A stretch of DNA of 64,000 bases, taken from positions 62,001 through 126,000 of the forward strand of contig NZ_QFLI01000012.1 of the NCBI RefSeq assembly GCF_003202155.1, written 5' to 3'. Positions 33,535 through 42,535 of this stretch are shown here, one piece after another; positions within the stretch are counted from its first letter, which is position 1, and the number at the start of each line of letters is the position of its first letter. A program made the translations under genes and the position numbers. Source of the DNA: Marinifilum breve (GTDB taxonomy: Bacteria > Bacteroidota > Bacteroidia > Bacteroidales > Marinifilaceae). Below the pieces are notes generated by a model that saw only the letters and a list, made by a program, of their open reading frames with translations, made no database searches and was not told where the DNA came from.

Positions 33535-34263
33535 CTATAAAATTGTAATAGTTGGTTTCGCTGGAATTGGGTGAACTGTAATAACTAACTTATCAGCATC
33601 GGCATCCGGAGTAAAGATTACACCATTCGCATCTTTGATTTGTACAATTGTTACTGTTACACTAGTAAATGCAGGAGTGACTGGATTTACAACATCCATA
33701 CCAGGAATTGTAAACTTATTATCAGTTCCAATAGTTGCAGTATAATCGTTCGTTCCAACTTTATATTGAACTTCCATACCATAATATGAAGTTGCAGGTG
33801 CAGTGCCACCAAGTGTTACATCAAGAGTAATTTCCATTCCTGAAGCAATATTTGCATCATCAGCACAATAAACATTTTCTGTTCCCGCATTAAATGCCAC
33901 AACATAATCATTATTCGCAACATCAACCTTAATCACAAAGTCATTGGTACACAGGGTTGTTTTATGCTCTGCTGTAACTCTCACATAGAAAGTACCAGCA
34001 GTTTTCCATGTTATATTCTTACTATAACCTACGGCAGGAGTAACATCAATTAACGCATAATCATCAGTATCTGCATCTGCTCCTAAATTATCTAATACTT
34101 CCCAAGTCCAATTATGATTTGGATCTTCAGGCACAGTATAGGTGAAATTACCACCGACAACCACAGGATCTTGCTCTGCATCATGAGTAACCTGAGCATT
34201 AACAGTTCCACATATTCCAATGCTAAAAATTGCAAACAATAAAAGCTTTTGTAACTTTTTCAT
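33535..34263 (-). CDS. two-domain secreted subunit 5 of the adhesin operon
   Basis: The 242 residues have a signal peptide (MKKLQKLLLFAIFSIGICGTVNA). The PKD-like first domain shows VVGGNFTYTV, HNWTWEVLD, NITWKTAGTFYVRVTAEHK and LCTND. The second domain begins with ENVYCADDANIASG and has VTLGGTAPATSYYGMEVQYKV and SVTVTIVQIKDANGV. It ends in ITVHPIPAKPTITIL. No sorting domain or membrane anchor is seen. It lies 13 bp from the upstream gene and 25 bp from the downstream one. It is paralogous to its neighbours in layout, though sequence identity looks low. Confidence 0.8.
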   Translation of the reverse strand: MKKLQKLLLFAIFSIGICGTVNAQVTHDAEQDPVVVGGNFTYTVPEDPNHNWTWEVLDNLGADADTDDYALIDVTPAVGYSKNITWKTAGTFYVRVTAEHKTTLCTNDFVIKVDVANNDYVVAFNAGTENVYCADDANIASGMEITLDVTLGGTAPATSYYGMEVQYKVGTNDYTATIGTDNKFTIPGMDVVNPVTPAFTSVTVTIVQIKDANGVIFTPDADADKLVITVHPIPAKPTITIL

Positions 34264-34276
34264 ATCAAATTAGATT

Positions 34277-34978
34277 TTAGTTTTTTACAGTAATCACAGG
34301 TTTTGCAGGTAAAGCATATATAGTTCTTACATGAACTTCTTTTCCTCCAATAATATTGAGTGTTCCACCATATTTATTGGTAGCACTAATTATTGTTATA
34401 TTATTAATTGTTTCTTTATTTTCATCTTCAATAATGCCTAATACATTAAGCATTTTGTCTGCATATGTAATTGTCGCAGTACGGTCTGCAGCATCACCAT
34501 CTAAACGATAGTTCACCGTAACTGGATATTGAGATTCGGCCAATTCAGTTCCCGAATCAAACATTGCTATCAATTCTGTAGCAAAACTATTGTCAGCATC
34601 AGCACAGTCATCTGATGCCAGTTCTTTAAATTCTATGGTTGGCGTAGTAACTACACTTACCTTATGTGCTTTTAAATTTTGGCAAGGCCCAAATTCTTCA
34701 ATGACCAAAATATAATCGCCTGCTTGTTTCCAATTAATTTCAACCTCTTTCGAAGTTTTCCCAGAAACAAATTCAACAATACTTGAATTTATAATTTCTG
34801 TATTCAGATCTGTCATCGCAAAAACAGACCACTGATAAGTACTTCCTATATGCTCATCAACAGAGTAGGTGCGTACTTCCTTTTCAAATACGACAAAGGT
34901 ATCCTGGGCCGTGACTTTTGTCACGGCCAGGATCATGAATATCATGAACAGAATTCCTTTATGTATTTGATTTCTCAA
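34277..34978 (-). CDS. two-domain secreted subunit 4 of the adhesin operon (TTG start)
   Basis: The 233 residues start at TTG 34978, because this start gives a proper signal peptide with a basic N-region (MRNQIHKGILFMIFMILAVT). The first ATG, at 34945, would leave a signal lacking positive charge. The first domain shows EVRTYSV, STYQWSVF, VEINWKQAGDYILVIEE and PCQNL; the second shows ASDDCADADNSF and YPVTVNYRLDGDA. The end is VHVRTIYALPAKPVITVKN, again a linker plus a short strand. There is no T9SS domain. Confidence 0.78.
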   Translation of the reverse strand: MRNQIHKGILFMIFMILAVTKVTAQDTFVVFEKEVRTYSVDEHIGSTYQWSVFAMTDLNTEIINSSIVEFVSGKTSKEVEINWKQAGDYILVIEEFGPCQNLKAHKVSVVTTPTIEFKELASDDCADADNSFATELIAMFDSGTELAESQYPVTVNYRLDGDAADRTATITYADKMLNVLGIIEDENKETINNITIISATNKYGGTLNIIGGKEVHVRTIYALPAKPVITVKN

Positions 34979-34995
34979 TTAAATACGTGTTATTT

Positions 34996-35931
34996 TTAGT
35001 TAGATCCAATTCCTGAAGTAGATGGACGTGCAGGAACATTCTGCTTTTTATCAACATCAGCAGGTAATTTTGCTGAAGCAGCTTCTTGTGTACCAGACAC
35101 CAGTTTAACGGTAACATCATGAGCTGTGATTCCTTCAAAAGCAGTTCCATTAACTAATTCCACCTTAATAATGACTGTAGATGCATTAGCTGTGTTTGTA
35201 ATAGGCTGAGTTGCATCATCACCATCTGAATAATTAATTAGGTCAGAATAAGTAACTCCCCCATCTGTACTATAAGTAGCCTTAACAGTTTCTGTGAAAT
35301 TATCATTTACATCGATATTATAACCTAACACATAATCTGCAGCGTCAATATTCGTAGCATCTACCTTATAATATAATGCAGTAGTACCATAATTGTATTC
35401 TACTTTACCATCTCCATCAAGAGAAAGAGCCACATTTGGAGCACAAACCTTCAAATCGTCAGCAGCAGCTGTAACTAGATCCGCAGCAGTAACATTCGCA
35501 ATAGCCAATTGGAAATCACTAAATGGAGTAATAATTTCAGCTTTATGATTTGTACATCCATTGTCCTTGTCTGTTTCAATAATATGCAAATAATATGTAG
35601 ATCCTGCAGAAGCTGCCTGCCATGTAATATTTACTGCAAATAAATCTACAGTAGCAGTATTATAATCTTCTGCAAATGCAAACTCATTGAAACCAGGTGC
35701 ACCTATATCTATAGCCGTACCATCAATAGTTGACGTTAAGTACCAAGTATAACTATTTCCTTTACCTTCTTCTTGTATGGAACCATCAACATTGGCATTA
35801 ACCCAATATTTATGGGGTGTACCTATTGCAGGAGTTGTTCCTGAATTTGTTTGTGCAAAAGCTGAACTTGATAGTCCAACCAAAGCAATAATTGCAATGC
35901 ATAAATTTCTTATTCTTTTCATGATATTCAT
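34996..35931 (-). CDS. two-domain secreted subunit 3 of the adhesin operon
   Basis: The 311 residues have a signal peptide (MKRIRNLCIAIIALVGLSSSAFA from the second ATG at 35922; the first ATG is at 35931). The first domain shows IGTPHKYWVNANVDGS, NSYTWYLTS, VNITWQAASAGSTYYLHIIE and GCTNH. The second is larger than in its neighbours, starts with ADDLKVCAPNVALSLDGDGK and contains two long strand-rich segments. The tail is KQNVPARPSTSGIGSN. Thr/Asn/Asp-rich composition without Lys clusters fits an extracellular protein. No sorting domain is present. Confidence 0.78.
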   Translation of the reverse strand: MNIMKRIRNLCIAIIALVGLSSSAFAQTNSGTTPAIGTPHKYWVNANVDGSIQEEGKGNSYTWYLTSTIDGTAIDIGAPGFNEFAFAEDYNTATVDLFAVNITWQAASAGSTYYLHIIETDKDNGCTNHKAEIITPFSDFQLAIANVTAADLVTAAADDLKVCAPNVALSLDGDGKVEYNYGTTALYYKVDATNIDAADYVLGYNIDVNDNFTETVKATYSTDGGVTYSDLINYSDGDDATQPITNTANASTVIIKVELVNGTAFEGITAHDVTVKLVSGTQEAASAKLPADVDKKQNVPARPSTSGIGSN

Positions 35932-36026
35932 TGTTTTACTGATTACTTTTATTATAAATTGGATCTTTTCTAAATTCCTTAATAATCTTCCCAGAAAATC
36001 TGGGAAGATTAATTTTTAAACTTTAT

Positions 36027-36947
36027 TTAATCAAAAGAAATATCTGTTGTGTTTGGAGAAGCTGTAATTACGTAAGCTGTTCCAAGTGTATTGTTTCCAT
36101 CTTTTGCTGCCAACTCCATGTTATTCGTACCTCCTGTAACAATGTAAGGTGTTGTTGATGTTGCAGTAAGATTTAATGTGATATTATTGGCTGGTGACGG
36201 ACCTGGTGTATTATCAACAGTAACTTTTAATATGATTTTTGGATGATTTCCTGTTACAATAACTTTACCTGCTGTCCCTACATCAACACCTGCGGTTACA
36301 GCTTCTACAACTGCAGAATTTGTTCCTGTAGCATTGTTTTCTGTAATGGTATAGTCAAATCCCCAATTGCCTGTCCAATCTTGATTATCAGTTTTCATTG
36401 TAAATGCAAAATATCTTACTGATTTTCCAAAGTCTGTACTTCCTCGAGGAATAATTTGTCCCGACATATCATTACATGATGTTAATTCTGTCACATCTGA
36501 ACCATCCGCTTCAACAGCAGCAATGCTTAAATCCAGTTCTCCTGCTGTAACCGAAATCCAAATTCTACGCAATGTAGAACAAGCTCCTGTTCCTGCATTT
36601 GTTTCAGCAACTTCAACTAAATAATTCCCTGTTTGTAACCACTGAATTTGAACAGTGTTAATATCTGTCCCAGTACTAGTGCTTACAAATGTATATTCAT
36701 TAGTAGAAGAAGCTAAATCGTCATTGCCATCCGTATCTATATCAACAGGAGCTCCACTAGCATCCGCTTTATATACTAACCATGTGTATGTATTTCCAAC
36801 ATGATCACCCAAATGCTTACCATCTGTATCTACATTTACTTTAAAATTATGTGTCGAACCAACCGACTGAGTATCATCTTGTGCAACCGCAACAATACTA
36901 CCCAAGGAGAAAATTAAAGCTAAACTAAATTTTATCAGTTTTTTCAT
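36027..36947 (-). CDS. two-domain secreted subunit 2 of the adhesin operon
   Basis: The start is placed at ATG 36947, which opens MKKLIKFSLALIFSLGSIVA, a clean signal peptide. An in-frame ATG at 36983 would add 12 residues. The first domain shows VGSTHNFKVNVDTDG, GNTYTWLVYK, VQIQWLQTGNYLVEVAE and ACSTLRR. The second starts with TSCNDMSGQIIPRG and contains DWTGNWGFDYTITEN and HPKIILKVTVDNT. The end is YVITASPNTTDISFD. It has no T9SS domain. Its WGFDYTI segment is close to the WTFKFDI segment of subunit 1, suggesting that these two are the nearest pair. Confidence 0.78.
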   Translation of the reverse strand: MKKLIKFSLALIFSLGSIVAVAQDDTQSVGSTHNFKVNVDTDGKHLGDHVGNTYTWLVYKADASGAPVDIDTDGNDDLASSTNEYTFVSTSTGTDINTVQIQWLQTGNYLVEVAETNAGTGACSTLRRIWISVTAGELDLSIAAVEADGSDVTELTSCNDMSGQIIPRGSTDFGKSVRYFAFTMKTDNQDWTGNWGFDYTITENNATGTNSAVVEAVTAGVDVGTAGKVIVTGNHPKIILKVTVDNTPGPSPANNITLNLTATSTTPYIVTGGTNNMELAAKDGNNTLGTAYVITASPNTTDISFD

Positions 36948-36989
36948 AAGGCTTAATATTCTTTTAAAATTGTTTTCTTTCATTTAAAA

Positions 36990-37811
36990 CTAGTTCACAA
37001 CAATAATCGGTGTTGTAGCAGGAACAGCATTAATATTATATGACATCACATTATTTAAAGCGATATTCGCAGCAGATTCAGACGTACCCGAACCATCTTT
37101 CGCATCAGAAACCGTAAGCTTCAATATAACATCTGGATCTTGACCATTATTTGCAGTCTGCTTATTCGTATTATATGTAACTGTAATTGTTGCAACATTA
37201 CTCTCTGTTGCTGTAGGCGCAGCACCTGCAACAGTATAAACACCAGAAGCCTCAGTTGCTCCAGAAACAGCAACATCGTATCCATCAAAACCAACCGCTC
37301 CAGTTATATCAAATTTAAATGTCCAATCTTTTGTAAGATCTCCACCTTCCATCTTAACGTTAAATACTCTTTGTGTCTGTCCAAAAACATCATTTGCATT
37401 AGATCCGTCACTTCCTTCATCTTTTACTGGATTAGATATACCTGCACAACCATCTGCATTTCCAACAATCGAAGCAATTACATTAAAATTATTTGCTACA
37501 ACTTTAACAGGGAATTTTCTTATTGTAGGACAAGCATCACCTGACGATCTTTGTTCAGTTAATACAAGAGTGTAGTCTCCAATAGATTTCCACTTTACAG
37601 AAACTGTTTCCTTATCTGTATCTCCTACGAATTCGTAACCACCAGCATCTCCTTCAATTGTCCATGCTAATGCAGTAGTCAAGGTTGCACTTTTTGTAAC
37701 ACGGTACGAATGAGTAGAACCTTCAAAAGGCTCAGCTCCAGTATTCTGTGCCTGCACTCCAATTCCTGCAAACACAAACATCATTACTAATAATAATCGT
37801 AGCTTTTTCAT
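36990..37811 (-). CDS. two-domain secreted subunit 1 of the adhesin operon
   Basis: The 273 residues have a signal peptide (MKKLRLLLVMMFVFAGIGVQA). The first domain shows FEGSTHSYRVTKSA, ALAWTIEGD, VSVKWKSIGDYTLVLTE and ACPTIRK. The second shows NADGCAGISNPVKDEG, DLTKDWTFKFDITGAVGFDG and DVILKLTVSDAKDGSG. The end is YNINAVPATTPIIVVN. There is no sorting domain and no anchor. The gene is 36 bp downstream of the 1301-residue protein and is the first of six small paralogous subunits. Confidence 0.8.
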   Translation of the reverse strand: MKKLRLLLVMMFVFAGIGVQAQNTGAEPFEGSTHSYRVTKSATLTTALAWTIEGDAGGYEFVGDTDKETVSVKWKSIGDYTLVLTEQRSSGDACPTIRKFPVKVVANNFNVIASIVGNADGCAGISNPVKDEGSDGSNANDVFGQTQRVFNVKMEGGDLTKDWTFKFDITGAVGFDGYDVAVSGATEASGVYTVAGAAPTATESNVATITVTYNTNKQTANNGQDPDVILKLTVSDAKDGSGTSESAANIALNNVMSYNINAVPATTPIIVVN

Positions 37812-37847
37812 AGCATTTAAATATTTATTTGTTTATTATTTCTCTTA

Positions 37848-40800
37848 TTAAAAATCCGTGGTTATAGAACTCGGATTTGGTCTCTCATATATTGTAATTG
37901 TTTCACTTTTTGCACTAGTAGCAGAACAACCATTGGTATTTTCGTAATTCACACTAACTATACCTGTTCCTGCATTTTTCCATTTCACAGTAATTTCATT
38001 TGTTCCTAAGCCAGATTCAATTGTTCCTCCTGTAACAGTCCATGTATAATTACTCATTCCTGCTTCGGTAAAATAAATTTCTGTGTTTACCAGTTCAGGA
38101 TCTAATGGTGTTTCCGGATCTTCTGCACAAACACTAAAATCACCAGTAATTGTAGGGGTTGGCAATGCTCTCACTGTCATAACAACCTTATCACTTGTCT
38201 TCTCACAAGAATTATTATCTATCACTTTTACAGTAATCTCGTCTCCGTTTGCAAAAGCACTTGATGTTAATTGATTGCCACTAATTGTATAGTTTGCATT
38301 ACTTGTTAATTGCGTTCCGTTCAAATAAAACTCATAAGTATAAGCTGCCACACCACCTGAAACTGTTGCTGTAACAACTACAGGTTCTCCTTCACAAATA
38401 GTATTATTATCTGCTGCAATATTTACATCCAATACTGTTGGTTCATTAATTGTAATATTAGTTTGTGCCACACATCCATCTCCATCTTTCACATACAAAG
38501 TATGCGTTCCTGCAGGCATACTGTATACATTAGAAGCAGCTTGATAGTTTGTACCATCTTTACTGTAGGTGTAAGATCCATCTCCTCCTCCTGCAGTAAT
38601 TGTTATATCAGCATTACCTCCATTACACAAAATCGGACTTGTTTCTGACAGGCTAATGGTTACAACTGGTAAAACGGTAACATTAAAACTTCGAATATCA
38701 GTATTACCTGTTGCATCGGTTGCTGTATAAGTAACCAGTGTTGTACCTACAGGAAATACGTCACCTGAATTATGAGTTTTTGTAAGAGTTACCGAACAAT
38801 TGTCTGTTGCAGTTGGTTCAGTCCATGTTACATTATTGCACGCCCCAACTGTAATATCAGTAGGAAGATTTACGATTACAGGGTCCTCATCATCACTTAT
38901 CGTTACATCAAAACTACATGACGTTTTGTTTCCTGCTGCATCGGTTACCTCAAAAGTATTTGTTGTAGTTCCGATTGGGAAAGTAGATCCTGAAGCTAAT
39001 CCTGCAGTTTGAACAGTACTTGCACCAGCACAGTTATCAGCGCCTACTGGAGTTGCATAATTTATAATGGCTCCACATGATCCTGCATCGGCAGTTTGAG
39101 TGATATTTCCAGGACAACTAATCGTTGGTTTTTCATTATCGATTACTGTTACAATTTGTGTATCGCTTGAAGTTAAGCCTGCATTATCAGTTACTGTCCA
39201 GGTTACAGTTGTATTGCCCAATGGGAAAGTTGTTGGTGCATCATTCGTAACAGATGCTACACCACAGTTATCTGATGTTGTTGGGGTTCCCAAAGCAACT
39301 GAACTGGCATCACATGATCCCGCATCAGCGTTTACATTAAAATCTGCTGGTGCTGTAATCGTAGGATTAACATCATCTATCGCTGTAATTGTCTGGCTTA
39401 CATTAATGCTATTACTTGCATCATCAGTTACCGAATATATTCTTGTTACAATATAAGGGGATGCTGTTGTTCCTAAACCTCCATTATCAGAATCAGAAAC
39501 CCAAGCAACTGTTGGTATAGCTGTACAATTGTCATTTTCATCTATTACTACATTAACATTCGGAAGTGGTACATCACCAATACACTTTACTGCCAAAGGT
39601 GCAGGATTCGAAGCTGTAGGAGATATATTATCACCTAATACATCCATCTCATACGTAGCTTCATTACCAGCTTCATCTCTAGCTGTAAGTACAACTTTTT
39701 CGCCTCCAAATACTTTTTCACCTGCAGCAGGATTTTGAGTAATCACAAGATCCGCATCACAATTATCAATAGCATCAACTCCAACAGTATAATCTGGCAA
39801 TACAAGTTCACATGCACCTCCCAAATCAATTGTGTTTGCAGGAAGGGTAGCTTTGATAAATTGAGGAGGCTCAACATCCGAATCAACAGAGTAAAACTGT
39901 ATGCCATCAATTAAATTTCCTGAACTAGATGAAGGACTAACTGTTTCAATTTGGAAGCGCACTTTACCTCCTGGTAATGAGCTAGGAACTGTATATGAAC
40001 CTGAATGAACAACCCAAGCATCACCATTATCATTTGAAATTGTCGCAACATTGGTAAGGTTTCCTCCAACAGGACCAATTCTTAAACGTATTGTCTCTGA
40101 ACTGCTATTTCTATACCTATACGTAATAGCCCATACCATCTCTGCACCTGCGTTAACATCAATATCTTGATACATGGTATTGGCACCATTTGAATTCAAT
40201 TCACAAAATTGTCCTCCATCAGGTGTGGTGATACCAAGAAATCCTGATCTCCATATCTCAATTCCATGAGGAGTACTATTCCAACCATTTACGCTTGAAT
40301 AAACTTTCCAACTCTCGGTCAACACAGGAGTATTAAAGGTCCAATTCTCAATCGTTGTTTCACAAGGAGATACCACATAAATTGAAAACAATTCTGAGTA
40401 TCCACCAATACCACATGCATTTGTTCCTCTAACTTTTAATTCTCCCGATGTAGCATTATCTGCAAAACTTACACTTATCTCATCTCCATTATTTGTGATA
40501 TTCGCACCGGTTCCCGAATATTCCCATTCATAATTGGTTGCATGTGTTACGGCAGGTATTCTATAAATAACCCCAGTCTGACCTGATTGAACAATTGCAT
40601 CTCCAGTAATATCACCAGCATCTAATGGTGAAGTAAGAACAGTAGTGGTTATACCTGCATAAGTAGCTACACAACCATTGCCATTGGTAACATCAACAGT
40701 TACTTCCTGACCGTTTGTTAAACCTGTAGTGGAATAAGTTGAACCAGATCCGTTTTGAACACTACCTCCATCAACCTTAAAATTATAATTTGTCCCACCT

Positions 40801-41753
40801 GTTGCCGTAAAAGTCACGTTATCGCCTGCACAGATGGAATTATCCGAATCACTGCTAGTTAGTGTACCTGTTGGTAAAGTATTTACTACGGTAGTTATAC
40901 CAGCATAAGTAGACACACAACCATTGGCATTGGTAACATCAACAGTTACCTCCTGACCGTTTGTTAAACCTGTGGTAGAATAAGTAGAACCAGATCCATT
41001 TTGAACACTACCACCGTTAACTTTAAAGTGATAATTTGTCCCACCAGTTGCTGTAAAGGTCACATTATCCCCAGCACAAATTGTATTATCCAAATCACTG
41101 CTGGTTAGCGTACCTGATGGCAAAGTATGTACTGCGGTAGTTATACCAGCATAAGTAGAAACACAACCATTGGCATTAGTAACTTCAACAGTTACCTCCT
41201 GACCGTTTGTTAAGCTTGTAGTAGCAAATGTTGAACCTGAGCCATTTTGTACGCTTCCACCGTCAATCTTAAAATTATAATTTACACCACCAGAAGCTGT
41301 AAAAGTTACATTATCACCAATACAAATAGCATTATCTGCATCGCTACTGATTAATGTACCTGATGGTAATGCATGAACGTACACCGTTAATTTTATCACA
41401 TTAGAAGAACAGCTCGGATTTGATTCTACGATCTCAACCATAAAAGTACCTTCACTTGTCCAAGTATGTGAAAAGCTATCTTTAAAATAATTTGATTTAT
41501 CACCATCAGGATGAACAGGATGATTGGTAGCATCCGCTGCATCAATTGTATGCACCACTGTAACTACTGGAGTAGTAACAGGAGAAGTATTTACTTTCCA
41601 CTCCACTGTAGAGCTATCAAAACCATACATATGGTAGTCCACAGTTTGACCTACACAAACATGCTGCTCAGTAGCTTGCCCCCAACCTTCAGTTAGGCCA
41701 AAAACAAAAATGAATAGTAGGAAGAATATTATATGGCGTAAAAATCTTATCAA
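37848..41753 (-). CDS. large secreted modular protein (PKD-like repeats, carbohydrate-binding-like, HYR domains), TTG start
   Basis: The 1301 residues start at TTG 41753, directly at the signal peptide (MIRFLRHIIFFLLFIFVFGL); no ATG is available nearby. The first domain matches the subunit family (CVGQTVDYHMYG, STVEWKVN, TWTSEGTFMVEIVESN, CSSN). Next come three near-identical 82-residue Ig-like repeats, a PKD-like domain, and a jelly-roll region (about 470-630: IENWTFNTPVLTESWKVYSS ... VRFQIETVSPSSS). About four HYR domains follow (SDNCGVASVTN, ADNCAGAS, ATDNCSVTLT ... GNTTVTWTVTDNAG), then a SprB-like repeat and two PKD domains. It ends in ITIYERPNPSSITTDF without a sorting domain. It leads the eight-gene run and is probably an adhesin or filament subunit. 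Confidence 0.85.
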   Translation of the reverse strand: MIRFLRHIIFFLLFIFVFGLTEGWGQATEQHVCVGQTVDYHMYGFDSSTVEWKVNTSPVTTPVVTVVHTIDAADATNHPVHPDGDKSNYFKDSFSHTWTSEGTFMVEIVESNPSCSSNVIKLTVYVHALPSGTLISSDADNAICIGDNVTFTASGGVNYNFKIDGGSVQNGSGSTFATTSLTNGQEVTVEVTNANGCVSTYAGITTAVHTLPSGTLTSSDLDNTICAGDNVTFTATGGTNYHFKVNGGSVQNGSGSTYSTTGLTNGQEVTVDVTNANGCVSTYAGITTVVNTLPTGTLTSSDSDNSICAGDNVTFTATGGTNYNFKVDGGSVQNGSGSTYSTTGLTNGQEVTVDVTNGNGCVATYAGITTTVLTSPLDAGDITGDAIVQSGQTGVIYRIPAVTHATNYEWEYSGTGANITNNGDEISVSFADNATSGELKVRGTNACGIGGYSELFSIYVVSPCETTIENWTFNTPVLTESWKVYSSVNGWNSTPHGIEIWRSGFLGITTPDGGQFCELNSNGANTMYQDIDVNAGAEMVWAITYRYRNSSSETIRLRIGPVGGNLTNVATISNDNGDAWVVHSGSYTVPSSLPGGKVRFQIETVSPSSSSGNLIDGIQFYSVDSDVEPPQFIKATLPANTIDLGGACELVLPDYTVGVDAIDNCDADLVITQNPAAGEKVFGGEKVVLTARDEAGNEATYEMDVLGDNISPTASNPAPLAVKCIGDVPLPNVNVVIDENDNCTAIPTVAWVSDSDNGGLGTTASPYIVTRIYSVTDDASNSINVSQTITAIDDVNPTITAPADFNVNADAGSCDASSVALGTPTTSDNCGVASVTNDAPTTFPLGNTTVTWTVTDNAGLTSSDTQIVTVIDNEKPTISCPGNITQTADAGSCGAIINYATPVGADNCAGASTVQTAGLASGSTFPIGTTTNTFEVTDAAGNKTSCSFDVTISDDEDPVIVNLPTDITVGACNNVTWTEPTATDNCSVTLTKTHNSGDVFPVGTTLVTYTATDATGNTDIRSFNVTVLPVVTISLSETSPILCNGGNADITITAGGGDGSYTYSKDGTNYQAASNVYSMPAGTHTLYVKDGDGCVAQTNITINEPTVLDVNIAADNNTICEGEPVVVTATVSGGVAAYTYEFYLNGTQLTSNANYTISGNQLTSSAFANGDEITVKVIDNNSCEKTSDKVVMTVRALPTPTITGDFSVCAEDPETPLDPELVNTEIYFTEAGMSNYTWTVTGGTIESGLGTNEITVKWKNAGTGIVSVNYENTNGCSATSAKSETITIYERPNPSSITTDF
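40640..41377 (-). repeat. three near-identical 246-bp coding repeats
   Basis: The 82-codon Ig-like module (LPSGTLTSSD ... ICAGDNVTFTATGG ... NGSGSTYSTTGLTNGQEVTV ... NANGCVSTYAGITT) occurs three times in a row with an exact 246-bp step; the segment GGTAG/GTGG-TTATACC recurs at 40644, 40890 and 41136. Identity is high at DNA level, including synonymous positions, pointing to recent duplication or gene conversion. Confidence 0.85.
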
Positions 41754-42023
41754 ATGCTCTTGTTTAGTGTATAAATAAGTACTTACAGCGCTTAAAATAA
41801 GCTATTTTTTTCCAATTTATAAACATCTATACGGCAATTGTTAAAAAGTGTTTACTTATTTTTTGATTAATTTCATCTTAAAGGATTTTTTTATCCGTTT
41901 TTAACAATGATTAATCATTCTTAAACAAGTATTCATAAGGCAACAATAAACTCTCATCAATAAGTTAATACCCCTCATCTACAAGACAATAACACTAATC
42001 AACAAAAACCAAATAATGATACA
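41754..42023. other. AT-rich leader region upstream of the adhesin operon
   Basis: This is 270 bp of AT-rich DNA without a convincing gene, between the TTG start of the 1301-residue protein and the terminator of the preceding unit. It must hold the operon's promoter, but no TAnnTTTG element could be placed clearly on the minus strand. Confidence 0.5.
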
Positions 42024-42055
42024 ATTAAAAAATGACTCTATACACAGAGTCATTT
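42024..42055 (-). terminator. intrinsic terminator upstream of the adhesin operon
   Basis: AAATGACTCT (42030-42039) and AGAGTCATTT (42046-42055) form a 10-bp perfect stem. The A-run at the left gives a U-run on the minus strand. It ends transcription coming from the 162-residue gene and separates it from the operon. Confidence 0.75.
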
Positions 42056-42260
42056 CCTTTTGGCTGGCAAATATACACAACGCATCAAGAAAAATAAAGA
42101 GCAAATTATCTTAAATTTAGGAACACTCCAAAGAATCTTACCAATTACATATTGCTTTACACTAAAAAAAAACAAAGCGTAAAATAGCAAGTTGAATAGC
42201 TGTAATAATGGCATTAACACCTGCTATCTGATAAATACTCCATCAGACTTTCATAATATC

Positions 42261-42455
42261 ACATAAGCGTTTGATGGCTTTATTAAAGCGTTCGTTTTTT
42301 TATTAAAGCCTTTCATAATTTTTTGAAAACTTTGGTTAATTCATTAAAGCCTTTGGTAATTTTATTAAAGCTTTGATAAAATTACCAGAGCATTGGTGAC
42401 CGGAACCAAAGGTTTGGTAAAAAAACGAAAGATTTGCTAAAATTACCAAAGCGTT
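42261..42455. repeat. degenerate 20-21-bp tandem repeat, about ten units
   Basis: An A/T-rich unit of the type ATTAAAGCCTTTGGTAAT recurs with a 20-21-bp step; the AAGC-like core is at about 42265, 42286, 42306, 42326, 42347, 42368, 42387, 42408, 42428 and 42448. It lies in the 480-bp gap after the 162-residue gene. Frames are interrupted by stops, so it is non-coding. Confidence 0.6.
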
Positions 42456-42535
42456 GGTTATTTCATCAAACAAAAAGAGTGACAAAAAACCTAAGTCTTT
42501 TGCCACTCGCAACATTTCACAACCCAAAGTTATAA

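Noticed and set aside
37140-37544. Cys/Ser-rich 134-codon plus-strand frame
   Set aside because: It is the antisense shadow of a Thr/Asn/Ala-rich secreted subunit gene; composition follows from the opposite strand.
30221-37811. A single adhesin gene broken by frameshifts
   Set aside because: Each piece has its own signal peptide, start and spacing, and equivalent domain layout, so these are separate genes rather than a decayed one.
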